Source: Schistosoma haematobium (Eukaryota; Platyhelminthes; Trematoda; Strigeidida; Schistosomatidae). Taken from it: a stretch of 64,000 nucleotides of DNA. Positions 9,237 to 21,061 of this stretch are shown in pieces. The translations under genes and the position numbers were made by a program. The stretch spans positions 29,057,536 to 29,121,535 of the forward strand of contig NC_067198.1 in assembly GCF_000699445.3 (NCBI RefSeq), written 5' to 3'. Within the stretch, counting starts at the first letter, position 1; each line of letters starts with the position of its first letter. A model generated the notes under the pieces. The model was not told the DNA's origin, ran no database searches, and saw nothing but the letters and a program-made list of their open reading frames with translations.

Positions 9237-11787
9237 CTAAAACATTAACAAGAAAGTGACAGAATTACGTATTAGAACTATCCACATCGTCCACCATCAC
9301 CTTCTATGCTAAATCCTAAATCATGTATTCAGGAATTTAGAAAAAAACATATAGTTAGTTTTGAGGAGTTAGAAAAGAACAAATAAAGTATAAAGCAACT
9401 GTTAATTTCAAATAAAATACAAAATCAACGACAGAATACAAATACATTTCATTCTAACAGTTCACATAAAAATAAAATTCGTTTAGAACACTGATATATT
9501 GCTACGCGCAAGTTTATTTCGTCTAACGAATAAGGCCTAGATACATACATATTTTGTGAATACAACAAGGATAGTGAGAAAAATTCAACTGTTTCTAGTT
9601 GACATCACTATCACCAGTGTGACTACACAGAAGCACGGAATAGTGGGTTTATGGATTCATTATTCGGAAGTAGCCTGGTGTTATTTCGTAAGTCCAGATA
9701 TCTAGTCAAAGAACTGATACATTGATATGATTAACAATGTTACAAAAGGAAGACTGGAAGTGAGAAATTACTGTACTAGACCTACGCAGTATCTTTTAAG
9801 GAACACACGTTACCATAGAACTGCCTCAAATATGTGCTAAACAGAGTAGCGGTTCAAATTTGGAGAAGCGTGAAGAGTAACATGTGGAGAAAATAGAATA
9901 GTAAAAACGCGAAACGACTCATTAATTACATCAAATATACCTAAATAAAATAATGAAAGTAGTCAATAACGAATAGAAACAACATAGGTAGAAAACCAGA
10001 ATAAACTGACAATTAGAACTAGAAGTACTAGCAAGATTTCAAATCCATAAGACGCCAAAACTCCAAGCTTTGGAGCAAAATCTATTAACTTGAGAACAGT
10101 TCGTTTAGAAATTTCGGGAAAATGAAAAAAAAACAGAGTTCAGTCAGGTATTGGTTTCTTCCAAAATAAACAAACGCGCATAAATTTTTCACGTAACTTG
10201 AGAAAATATCGAGAAGCAAAGATGGAAAATAACAAGATTTTCACTCAGTTTGGGCTTTTCCCAAAAACTACCCAAAATATCTACTGAATTTGGGAAATCG
10301 CCTTCATTTCCCTAGGCAAATCTCCATAACTGATTACATATCGTTCAATAAAATTGGTAATTACCCATACCAATTTTGGTAGACATGATGGAGGTTGCAT
10401 TAGCAGACGAACAACTCCACGGTTGCTTTGTAAGTTGCAACTGCCGTTCACACTTCCAGTGGGAAAATTGCCTAGGATGCACAGAGTAGACCCTTATAAG
10501 ACTGAAAGACTACTGTTGGTGTATGTCCTACCACGACAAATAGCCACTGAATATACATTGCATGGAACGGAAAGTAAGTCACATATATAGCAAACATTAC
10601 TGACTAGATGTTTAGGGTTCAAAGTTCAATCAGTCGGTGAGAACGATATAAGGGGACTGATTAAACGAGTCGGGCTTATTCGATGGTGTACGAATAAAGT
10701 ACACAAGTGGAGACCGAAAGAAAACGTAAGTATAAACCGTGTACATATGGTCCTATTTTAGTCTCCTCAAAACTTCTCCAGACACCGGGAGAAACCACGA
10801 ATCTTCATGACGTTGTGCAAACCCTAAAACCTCCCAGAATTTCCCCGAAATCTAGAGATAAAGAAGCAAAAGCTAATCTTAACTGGGATAACCAGTAGAT
10901 AATTAAGCTATTAAAACGACAGAAACTGTTATAAAGCCAGATCTTTGTCCACACTACTAGTCAATCTTGGTGGTAAATTTGTCAGATATTCCGTACAAAT
11001 TGTAGGTAGAAACCGCAAACTCAGTCAACAGTTTGGGAATTCATCTAAAGAAGTAAGGGGATTATCCCAGGCAGTAGAAACTATGGGAAAATTCAATTAT
11101 TACCTTAACAAAAACTAGATCTTAAAAGACCTCACTAGTCCCTCAAACATCCAAGAAGGGAAATAAAAGCGGACAACGCGGAAATAAATAGGACATTTCT
11201 TTTAGAAAATAAGGGGGAAATAATTATTTCTTATTAATAGGAAGACGCGCCAGTCTACTTTTTCGCTTGTCATGAGAGAACGATGCAAAGTTTCCCCACT
11301 TCTGTCCGTGAGTTTATAAAGTTGCTGAACCGCCTACTTTTCGACCACATACACACCGAATTGCCCACTTTTCATTTAATATATGAGGCCACTGTACTTT
11401 TTAGGACGTTTTCATAATATTGTCTCATGATTCGTCCAGAATCGATCAATATTGTCTTGAATAGGGGAGCTTGGATTAGAAACAATACGAGAAAAATAAG
11501 TCAAAAACACCGTGAGCACATGGGGTCAACTTACATTTCACAGCAAGACCAACCTGCTCAGAACAAACATATTCAAACACACCGCTTTGGCAAAACTGAG
11601 GAGTCCTCGAATCATTAAAACTACTTTTCCATATAGTTTTCAGAATGAATAGAATAGTAAATAACATATATACGCAGAGCTTTTGACTGTCTTTAGCATG
11701 ATTGGTTCTGTATTTTTAGTTTGTGAATCCAATTAATAAAGAGTAATTTAATGCTAATTCGTTAAGGCCATAGTCACAACTACACAT
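9237..11787. other. non-coding stretch, no gene recognised
   Basis: To 10,028 this is arm sequence upstream of caspase exon A, presumably intron. From 10,029 to 11,787 it is single-copy spacer, AT-rich. It holds only short ORFs (for example 10,354-10,590 and 10,707-10,898) with no domain, repeat or splice-bounded homology that I recognise. Confidence 0.5.
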
Positions 11788-12188
11788 TTCGTAGACAATT
11801 GTAATTGTCCCTGTTATCTTTATTCATAAATCTTTGTATTATTCGTATTATTATTCGTATTATTGGTTAAACATCATTAATCTCCCTATACATGATTCAT
11901 TCACTTCGCATTCATCCCTCCGTATTACGTCTTACTTATTTGATCGAATTGCAATTACACTATTATTTCTCTCTCACCCTATTTACCCATATTTATTCTG
12001 ATCATGGATCTTAAAATTTTCATTTAACATATACGCAGGTTCAAGTTAACATCTTATATGAGTCATATTAACATTAACAATTTTATTGTATTTTGTTTAT
12101 CACAATCCTAAATTCACATGCTCTAAACGATGTACATTACCCTTAACTTGGCCATTTTTCGGATTAATAATTTGGATATATAATTGTA

Positions 12189-12228
12189 GAACCTGAAGAG
12201 AATTTATCGAAAAGAATATTCTTCGTTC
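12189..12228 (+). ncRNA. candidate type I hammerhead ribozyme, PLE unit 1
   Basis: Stem I closes with GAAC (12,189-12,192) against GTTC (12,225-12,228). Conserved boxes: CTGAAGA (12,193-12,199), GAAA (12,209-12,212) and TTC (12,222-12,224), with cleavage expected after C12,224. Stem III is five pairs (AAGAA/TTCTT) with a 2-nt loop. G12,200 pairs with C12,208 at the base of stem II, but stem II has only two canonical pairs. That is the weak point, together with a competing pairing GAAGA/TCTTC. Hammerheads in PLE terminal repeats are an established finding in other animals. Self-cleavage of an array transcript would release unit-length RNA starting 22 nt before the ATG. Confidence 0.55.
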
Positions 12229-12246
12229 AAATATTAGTCTTTTAAT

Positions 12247-14690
12247 ATGACGGGGATCTTTAAACGATTAAAATGTTGTGAACAACCGATTGCGTTGAAG
12301 GTGCTCAATGAGTTCCTGAAGTATAACGTAAAGTTCACTGAAACGAGAACTACTATTGAATTTATCAATAGATGCATCGAATCAGGTCATTATCCTAAAT
12401 TGTACCACACGTCACTTCGACGAAACGGGGTCTATCCCAATAGAAAAACACTGAAACGCCACGCCCTAAACCAGATTGACGCCTTGCATTCAGACATAAA
12501 TGATATGCAGATGAACGTTTCTCGCAGAAAGTATGCAGTAGATGACCTAACTGATGATTTGAAAATACCTTTTATGGACTATGTTAAAAACCTTATGGAT
12601 CAGAGATCAGGGAAGAAATTCATCCAGCTACTGAAAGGTCTGGAAAATCAAACGGTCGAAAGCAAATTTCCAACAGACTGTAAAAGGTATGTACATAATT
12701 TATCAAGTGTCGAACTAGATAAAGAAAAACTAGAGGTATTATCCTTAGGTCTAAAATTTTGTGATACTCGTAATAACTGTAACCACATCGATACAGATAT
12801 ACAGTTCGAGAATCTTTATAGTCAGACACGTGATTTAGTTGTGAATTCTGGTCTGCAATTAGAACATTTTGAATCAACTCTTGTAGACTGCTGTTACCAA
12901 TATAAGAACAATAAATTTAGTTACAAAAGCATTCTCACAAAGAAGCACAAGGAAGCTATTAACCTACTTCTTAAGAATGAGACGTTACTGATTACAAAAC
13001 CTGACAAAGGTTCAGGTGTCGTTCTTCTTAATAAAAGTGATTATATTGAAAAATGAGTACAATCTTAAATGACAAATCAAAGTTTCAAAAACAGCTGACC
13101 AGAAAGATTTGAACAATAAGATAGAGAATGAGCTTACTAGATCTTTGAAGAAGCTCAGGGACCAACAGGCTATCCCATCGGGTTTATATGAAATGATTAA
13201 ACCAGTGGGAACCCATCTGCCGAGATTGTATGGATTGCCAAAGGTGCACAAAACGGGGTCCCATTAAGACCTATTTTAGATATGTATAACTCTCCTTACC
13301 ATACTATAGCTAAATGGCTGGTAACTGTATTGAAACCTCTACACGAAAAGCTTGTAAAATATAGTGTTAAGAATGTGTTCCAATTTGTTGATAAAATCAA
13401 AAACGCGAATACGTTGGGACTAAAGATGATGTCATTGGATGTAACATCGTTATTCACAAACGTCCCACTCATAGAGACTGTAGAATATATAGGTGAACAG
13501 CTGATAGAAAATGAAATTGAAACTACTGTCCCTGTTAGCGTCGTGAAAGAGTTATTACTCAAATGCACCATGAATGTAAATTTCAAGTTCAACGGTGAAA
13601 TATATAGACAAACAGATGGTGTTGCAATGGGTTCACCACTGGCCCCTATACTAGCTGATATTTTTCTAGCCAAACTAGAAAATGGTCCACTAAAAAGATT
13701 ATTCATAACTTCACATTTTACTGTAGATACGTGGATGACACGTTCATCCTCTGTAAAGATAATACGTCACCGCAAGAGGTTCTTAGACGATTTAATGAAG
13801 TGCATCCAGCCATTCAGTCTACATCTGAAAAAGAGAATGACGGCCGAATAGTCTTTTTGGACGTTCTCTTGACTAAGAGAGTGGATGGATCGTTAAAAAG
13901 GAATATAAACAGAAAAAGTACTTGGACTGGGCAGTATACGAATTTCCTGAGCTTTGTACCTCTACAGTACAAACGAAATTTGATCAAAAACCTTAGCTAC
14001 CGTATTCACACTATATGTTCTGCTGATATAGTCGAACAAGAGCTTACCACCTTGCATAATACTCTCAGGGAGAACGGCTACCCTAGAAAGTTTATAATTA
14101 AATATATGGTCACGAAGGCGAAAGTAGGCGAAATACAAACAGTGAAGAAGAAATCCTTGTTCATGCGTCTACAATTCAGAAGGGATGCGGCTAGCGAAAT
14201 ACTAACTCAGAGACTACGTAGGACAATACAAAAGTCTTTTAACGCCGGAGAACTGCGATTAGTATTTACTACGCGCCCAATGGTTACACCGAAGCTAAAA
14301 GATGAATTACCTAGAATGACCACCTCATTTTGTATTTATCAGTTCAACTGCTCCTGTGGAGCGAGTTATATTGGTCGAAGTTCTAGGAATTTACATTTTC
14401 GTGCTCGTGAACACCTTCCAGCGTGGTTAAACAAAGGTTTGATGAAGAAGGTGAACAGCTCAATATTGGCCCATTTAGTACAAACCGGTCATAGTGCCAG
14501 CATAAACCAATCTTTTTCAATTATTTATAAGGTAAGTAATTTTTTGCCAAAACTTGTCAGACTGAAAGTCCTTCAAACGGCTGAAGCAGTAGCCATCCGA
14601 ATGAAGAAACCAGAGCTATGCGTACAGAAGAAATATATTCAGCCACTCCTCCTCCCCTGGCCAACATCAAGGCCAATTAATCAATCGTAA
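12247..14690 (+). pseudogene. PLE RT/GIY-YIG polyprotein, unit 1
   Basis: Encodes one PLE polyprotein spread over three frames. Domains by consensus residue number: N-terminal region 1-250; KPDKGSGVVLL (about 251), the PLE-specific segment before RT; LPKVHKTG (331); SLDVTSLFTNVP with the motif A Asp at 399; DGVAMGSPLAP (459); RYVDD (495-499), catalytic; FLDVLLTKR (538); thumb to about 690; GIY-YIG endonuclease CIYQFN..ASYIGRS (697-713), REH (722-724) and catalytic-type Glu in AEAVAI (781). This unit lacks one base in each of four homopolymer runs (near 13,050, 13,090, 13,256 and 13,692). It carries E where units 2-7 have K (12,871), and its upstream region has private substitutions. Confidence 0.9.
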
Positions 14691-15127
14691 TCTTAACTAT
14701 TGAATGACTCAATTTGACTATGACCTTTCGTAGTCAATTGTAATTGTCCCTGTTATCTTTATTCATAAATCTTTGTATTATTCGTATTATTATTCGTATT
14801 ATTGGTTAAACATCATTAATCTCCCTATACATGATTCATTCACTTCGCATTCATCCCTCCGTATTACGTCTTACTTATTTGATCGGATTGTAATTACACT
14901 ATTATTTCTCTCTCACCCTATTTACCCATATTTATTCTGATCATGGATCTTAAAATTTTCATTTAACATATACGCAGGTTCAAGTTAACATCTTATATGA
15001 GTCATATTAACATTAACAATTTTATTGTATTTTGTTTATCACAATCCTAAATTCACATGCTCTAAACGATGTACATTACCCTTAACTTGGCCATTTTTCG
15101 GATTAATAATTTGGATATATAATTGTA

Positions 15128-15167
15128 GAACCTGAAGAGAATTTATCGAAAAGAATATTCTTCGTTC
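15128..15167 (+). ncRNA. candidate hammerhead ribozyme, PLE unit 2
   Basis: Identical to the unit 1 motif, 58 to 19 bases before the ATG. Confidence 0.55.
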
Positions 15168-15185
15168 AAATATTAGTCTTTTAAT

Positions 15186-17629
15186 ATGACGGGGATCTTT
15201 AAACGATTAAAATGTTGTGAACAACCGATTGCGTTGAAGGTGCTCAATGAGTTCCTGAAGTATAACGTAAAGTTCACTGAAACGAGAACTACTATTGAAT
15301 TTATCAATAGATGCATCGAATCAGGTCATTATCCTAAATTGTACCACACGTCACTTCGACGAAACGGGGTCTATCCCAATAGAAAAACACTGAAACGCCA
15401 CGCCCTAAACCAGATTGACGCCTTGCATTCAGACATAAATGATATGCAGATGAACGTTTCTCGCAGAAAGTATGCAGTAGATGACCTAACTGATGATTTG
15501 AAAATACCTTTTATGGACTATGTTAAAAACCTTATGGATCAGAGATCAGGGAAGAAATTCATCCAGCTACTGAAAGGTCTGGAAAATCAAACGGTCGAAA
15601 GCAAATTTCCAACAGACTGTAAAAGGTATGTACATAATTTATCAAGTGTCGAACTAGATAAAGAAAAACTAGAGGTATTATCCTTAGGTCTAAAATTTTG
15701 TGATACTCGTAATAACTGTAACCACATCGATACAGATATACAGTTCGAGAATCTTTATAGTCAGACACGTGATTTAGTTGTGAATTCTGGTCTGCAATTA
15801 GAACATTTTAAATCAACTCTTGTAGACTGCTGTTACCAATATAAGAACAATAAATTTAGTTACAAAAGCATTCTCACAAAGAAGCACAAGGAAGCTATTA
15901 ACCTACTTCTTAAGAATGAGACGTTACTGATTACAAAACCTGACAAAGGTTCAGGTGTCGTTCTTCTTAATAAAAGTGATTATATTGAAAAAATGAGTAC
16001 AATCTTAAATGACAAATCAAAGTTTCAAAAACAGCTGACCAGAAAGATTTGAACAATAAGATAGAGAATGAGCTTACTAGATCTTTGAAGAAGCTCAGGG
16101 ACCAACAGGCTATCCCATCGGGTTTATATGAAATGATTAAACCAGTGGGAACCCATCTGCCGAGATTGTATGGATTGCCAAAGGTGCACAAAACGGGGTC
16201 CCATTAAGACCTATTTTAGATATGTATAACTCTCCTTACCATACTATAGCTAAATGGCTGGTAACTGTATTGAAACCTCTACACGAAAAGCTTGTAAAAT
16301 ATAGTGTTAAGAATGTGTTCCAATTTGTTGATAAAATCAAAAACGCGAATACGTTGGGACTAAAGATGATGTCATTGGATGTAACATCGTTATTCACAAA
16401 CGTCCCACTCATAGAGACTGTAGAATATATAGGTGAACAGCTGATAGAAAATGAAATTGAAACTACTGTCCCTGTTAGCGTCGTGAAAGAGTTATTACTC
16501 AAATGCACCATGAATGTAAATTTCAAGTTCAACGGTGAAATATATAGACAAACAGATGGTGTTGCAATGGGTTCACCACTGGCCCCTATACTAGCTGATA
16601 TTTTTCTAGCCAAACTAGAAAATGGTCCACTAAAAAAGATTATTCATAACTTCACATTTTACTGTAGATACGTGGATGACACGTTCATCCTCTGTAAAGA
16701 TAATACGTCACCGCAAGAGGTTCTTAGACGATTTAATGAAGTGCATCCAGCCATTCAGTCTACATCTGAAAAAGAGAATGACGGCCGAATAGTCTTTTTG
16801 GACGTTCTCTTGACTAAGAGAGTGGATGGATCGTTAAAAAGGAATATAAACAGAAAAAGTACTTGGACTGGGCAGTATACGAATTTCCTGAGCTTTGTAC
16901 CTCTACAGTACAAACGAAATTTGATCAAAAACCTTAGCTACCGTATTCACACTATATGTTCTGCTGATATAGTCGAACAAGAGCTTACCACCTTGCATAA
17001 TACTCTCAGGGAGAACGGCTACCCTAGAAAGTTTATAATTAAATATATGGTCACGAAGGCGAAAGTAGGCGAAATACAAACAGTGAAGAAGAAATCCTTG
17101 TTCATGCGTCTACAATTCAGAAGGGATGCGGCTAGCGAAATACTAACTCAGAGACTACGTAGGACAATACAAAAGTCTTTTAACGCCGGAGAACTGCGAT
17201 TAGTATTTACTACGCGCCCAATGGTTACACCGAAGCTAAAAGATGAATTACCTAGAATGACCACCTCATTTTGTATTTATCAGTTCAACTGCTCCTGTGG
17301 AGCGAGTTATATTGGTCGAAGTTCTAGGAATTTACATTTTCGTGCTCGTGAACACCTTCCAGCGTGGTTAAACAAAGGTTTGATGAAGAAGGTGAACAGC
17401 TCAATATTGGCCCATTTAGTACAAACCGGTCATAGTGCCAGCATAAACCAATCTTTTCAATTATTTATAAGGTAAGTAATTTTTGCCAAAACTTGTCAGA
17501 CTGAAAGTCCTTCAAACGGCTGAAGCAGTAGCCATCCGAATGAAGAAACCAGAGCTATGCGTACAGAAGAAATATATTCAGCCACTCCTCCTCCCCTGGC
17601 CAACATCAAGGCCAATTAATCAATCGTAA
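15186..17629 (+). pseudogene. PLE RT/GIY-YIG polyprotein, unit 2
   Basis: Same polyprotein as unit 1. Four one-base losses relative to the 2,448-nt frame: in the A run near 16,027, the G run near 16,196, the T run near 17,454 and the T run near 17,480. The RT core through GIY-YIG is open from 16,222 to 17,475. The RYVDD and ASYIGRS motifs are intact. Confidence 0.9.
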
Positions 17630-18066
17630 TCTTAACTATTGAATGACTCAATTTGACTATGACCTTTCGTAGTCAATTGTAATTGTCCCTGTTATCTTTA
17701 TTCATAAATCTTTGTATTATTCGTATTATTATTCGTATTATTGGTTAAACATCATTAATCTCCCTATACATGATTCATTCACTTCGCATTCATCCCTCCG
17801 TATTACGTCTTACTTATTTGATCGGATTGTAATTACACTATTATTTCTCTCTCACCCTATTTACCCATATTTATTCTGATCATGGATCTTAAAATTTTCA
17901 TTTAACATATACGCAGGTTCAAGTTAACATCTTATATGAGTCATATTAACATTAACAATTTTATTGTATTTTGTTTATCACAATCCTAAATTCACATGCT
18001 CTAAACGATGTACATTACCCTTAACTTGGCCATTTTTCGGATTAATAATTTGGATATATAATTGTA

Positions 18067-18106
18067 GAACCTGAAGAGAATTTATCGAAAAGAATATTCT
18101 TCGTTC
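18067..18106 (+). ncRNA. candidate hammerhead ribozyme, PLE unit 3
   Basis: Identical to the unit 1 motif, same spacing to the ATG at 18,125. Confidence 0.55.
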
Positions 18107-18124
18107 AAATATTAGTCTTTTAAT

Positions 18125-20566
18125 ATGACGGGGATCTTTAAACGATTAAAATGTTGTGAACAACCGATTGCGTTGAAGGTGCTCAATGAGTTCCTGAAGT
18201 ATAACGTAAAGTTCACTGAAACGAGAACTACTATTGAATTTATCAATAGATGCATCGAATCAGGTCATTATCCTAAATTGTACCACACGTCACTTCGACG
18301 AAACGGGGTCTATCCCAATAGAAAAACACTGAAACGCCACGCCCTAAACCAGATTGACGCCTTGCATTCAGACATAAATGATATGCAGATGAACGTTTCT
18401 CGCAGAAAGTATGCAGTAGATGACCTAACTGATGATTTGAAAATACCTTTTATGGACTATGTTAAAAACCTTATGGATCAGAGATCAGGGAAGAAATTCA
18501 TCCAGCTACTGAAAGGTCTGGAAAATCAAACGGTCGAAAGCAAATTTCCAACAGACTGTAAAAGGTATGTACATAATTTATCAAGTGTCGAACTAGATAA
18601 AGAAAAACTAGAGGTATTATCCTTAGGTCTAAAATTTTGTGATACTCGTAATAACTGTAACCACATCGATACAGATATACAGTTCGAGAATCTTTATAGT
18701 CAGACACGTGATTTAGTTGTGAATTCAGGTCTGCAATTAGAACATTTTAAATCAACTCTTGTAGACTGCTGTTACCAATATAAGAACAATAAATTTAGTT
18801 ACAAAAGCATTCTCACAAAGAAGCACAAGGAAGCTATTAACCTACTTCTTAAGAATGAGACGTTACTGATTACAAAACCTGACAAAGGTTCAGGTGTCGT
18901 TCTTCTTAATAAAAGTGATTATATTGAAAAATGAGTACAATCTTAAATGACAAATCAAAGTTTCAAAAACAGCTGACCAGAAAGATTTGAACAATAAGAT
19001 AGAGAATGAGCTTACTAGATCTTTGAAGAAGCTCAGGGACCAACAGGCTATCCCATCGGGTTTATATGAAATGATTAAACCAGTGGGAACCCATCTGCCG
19101 AGATTGTATGGATTGCCAAAGGTGCACAAAACGGGGTCCCATTAAGACCTATTTTAGATATGTATAACTCTCCTTACCATACTATAGCTAAATGGCTGGT
19201 AACTGTATTGAAACCTCTACACGAAAAGCTTGTAAAATATAGTGTTAAGAATGTGTTCCAATTTGTTGATAAAATCAAAAACGCGAATACGTTGGGACTA
19301 AAGATGATGTCATTGGATGTAACATCGTTATTCACAAACGTCCCACTCATAGAGACTGTAGAATATATAGGTGAACAGCTGATAGAAAATGAAATTGAAA
19401 CTACTGTCCCTGTTAGCGTCGTGAAAGAGTTATTACTCAAATGCACCATGAATGTAAATTTCAAGTTCAACGGTGAAATATATAGACAAACAGATGGTGT
19501 TGCAATGGGTTCACCACTGGCCCCTATACTAGCTGATATTTTTCTAGCCAAACTAGAAAATGGTCCACTAAAAAGATTATTCATAACTTCACATTTTACT
19601 GTAGATACGTGGATGACACGTTCATCCTCTGTAAAGATAATACGTCACCGCAAGAGGTTCTTAGACGATTTAATGAAGTGCATCCAGCCATTCAGTCTAC
19701 ATCTGAAAAAGAGAATGACGGCCGAATAGTCTTTTTGGACGTTCTCTTGACTAAGAGAGTGGATGGATCGTTAAAAAGGAATATAAACAGAAAAAGTACT
19801 TGGACTGGGCAGTATACGAATTTCCTGAGCTTTGTACCTCTACAGTACAAACGAAATTTGATCAAAAACCTTAGCTACCGTATTCACACTATATGTTCTG
19901 CTGATATAGTCGAACAAGAGCTTACCACCTTGCATAATACTCTCAGGGAGAACGGCTACCCTAGAAAGTTTATAATTAAATATATGGTCACGAAGGCGAA
20001 AGTAGGCGAAATACAAACAGTGAAGAAGAAATCCTTGTTCATGCGTCTACAATTCAGAAGGGATGCGGCTAGCGAAATACTAACTCAGAGACTACGTAGG
20101 ACAATACAAAAGTCTTTTAACGCCGGAGAACTGCGATTAGTATTTACTACGCGCCCAATGGTTACACCGAAGCTAAAAGATGAATTACCTAGAATGACCA
20201 CCTCATTTTGTATTTATCAGTTCAACTGCTCCTGTGGAGCGAGTTATATTGGTCGAAGTTCTAGGAATTTACATTTTCGTGCTCGTGAACACCTTCCAGC
20301 GTGGTTAAACAAAGGTTTGATGAAGAAGGTGAACAGCTCAATATTGGCCCATTTAGTACAAACCGGTCATAGTGCCAGCATAAACCAATCTTTTCAATTA
20401 TTTATAAGGTAAGTAATTTTTGCCAAAACTTGTCAGACTGAAAGTCCTTCAAACGGCTGAAGCAGTAGCCATCCGAATGAAGAAACCAGAGCTATGCGTA
20501 CAGAAGAAATATATTCAGCCACTCCTCCTCCCCTGGCCAACATCAAGGCCAATTAATCAATCGTAA
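18125..20566 (+). pseudogene. PLE RT/GIY-YIG polyprotein, unit 3
   Basis: The most broken unit: all six recurrent homopolymer sites are one base short, giving 2,442 nt instead of 2,448. A silent T-to-A change (gaattcagg) near 18,727 is private to this unit. Motif content otherwise equals the other units. Confidence 0.9.
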
Positions 20567-21003
20567 TCTTAACTATTGAATGACTCAATTTGACTATGAC
20601 CTTTCGTAGTCAATTGTAATTGTCCCTGTTATCTTTATTCATAAATCTTTGTATTATTCGTATTATTATTCGTATTATTGGTTAAACATCATTAATCTCC
20701 CTATACATGATTCATTCACTTCGCATTCATCCCTCCGTATTACGTCTTACTTATTTGATCGGATTGTAATTACACTATTATTTCTCTCTCACCCTATTTA
20801 CCCATATTTATTCTGATCATGGATCTTAAAATTTTCATTTAACATATACGCAGGTTCAAGTTAACATCTTATATGAGTCATATTAACATTAACAATTTTA
20901 TTGTATTTTGTTTATCACAATCCTAAATTCACATGCTCTAAACGATGTACATTACCCTTAACTTGGCCATTTTTCGGATTAATAATTTGGATATATAATT
21001 GTA

Positions 21004-21043
21004 GAACCTGAAGAGAATTTATCGAAAAGAATATTCTTCGTTC
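21004..21043 (+). ncRNA. candidate hammerhead ribozyme, PLE unit 4
   Basis: Identical to the unit 1 motif, same spacing to the ATG at 21,062. Confidence 0.55.
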
Positions 21044-21061
21044 AAATATTAGTCTTTTAAT

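Larger units (their letters stand above)
1230..10028. repeat. left arm of an 8.8 kb inverted repeat
   Basis: This stretch reappears as its reverse complement at 43,615-52,412; paired positions sum to about 53,636-53,643 throughout. The arms include unique-looking host sequence (two caspase exons), LINE pseudogenes, SINEs and microsatellites, so this is a segmental duplication and not two transposon insertions. Differences seen by eye are few: a GTAA tract (one unit fewer here), a (TA)n tract (6 bp longer here), scattered single-base changes, and one dense patch near 7,609-7,690. The outer edge lies inside an RTE element near 1,230-1,240. The inner edge is sharp at 10,028, after 'agaagtac'. 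Confidence 0.95.

Noticed and set aside
12550..12566. A second hammerhead-like string in the PLE ORF (CTGATGA, then tttGAAA), repeated in every unit
   Set aside because: Only three bases separate the two boxes, so no stem II can form, and no suitable cleavage triplet with stem I partner follows. It is coding sequence.
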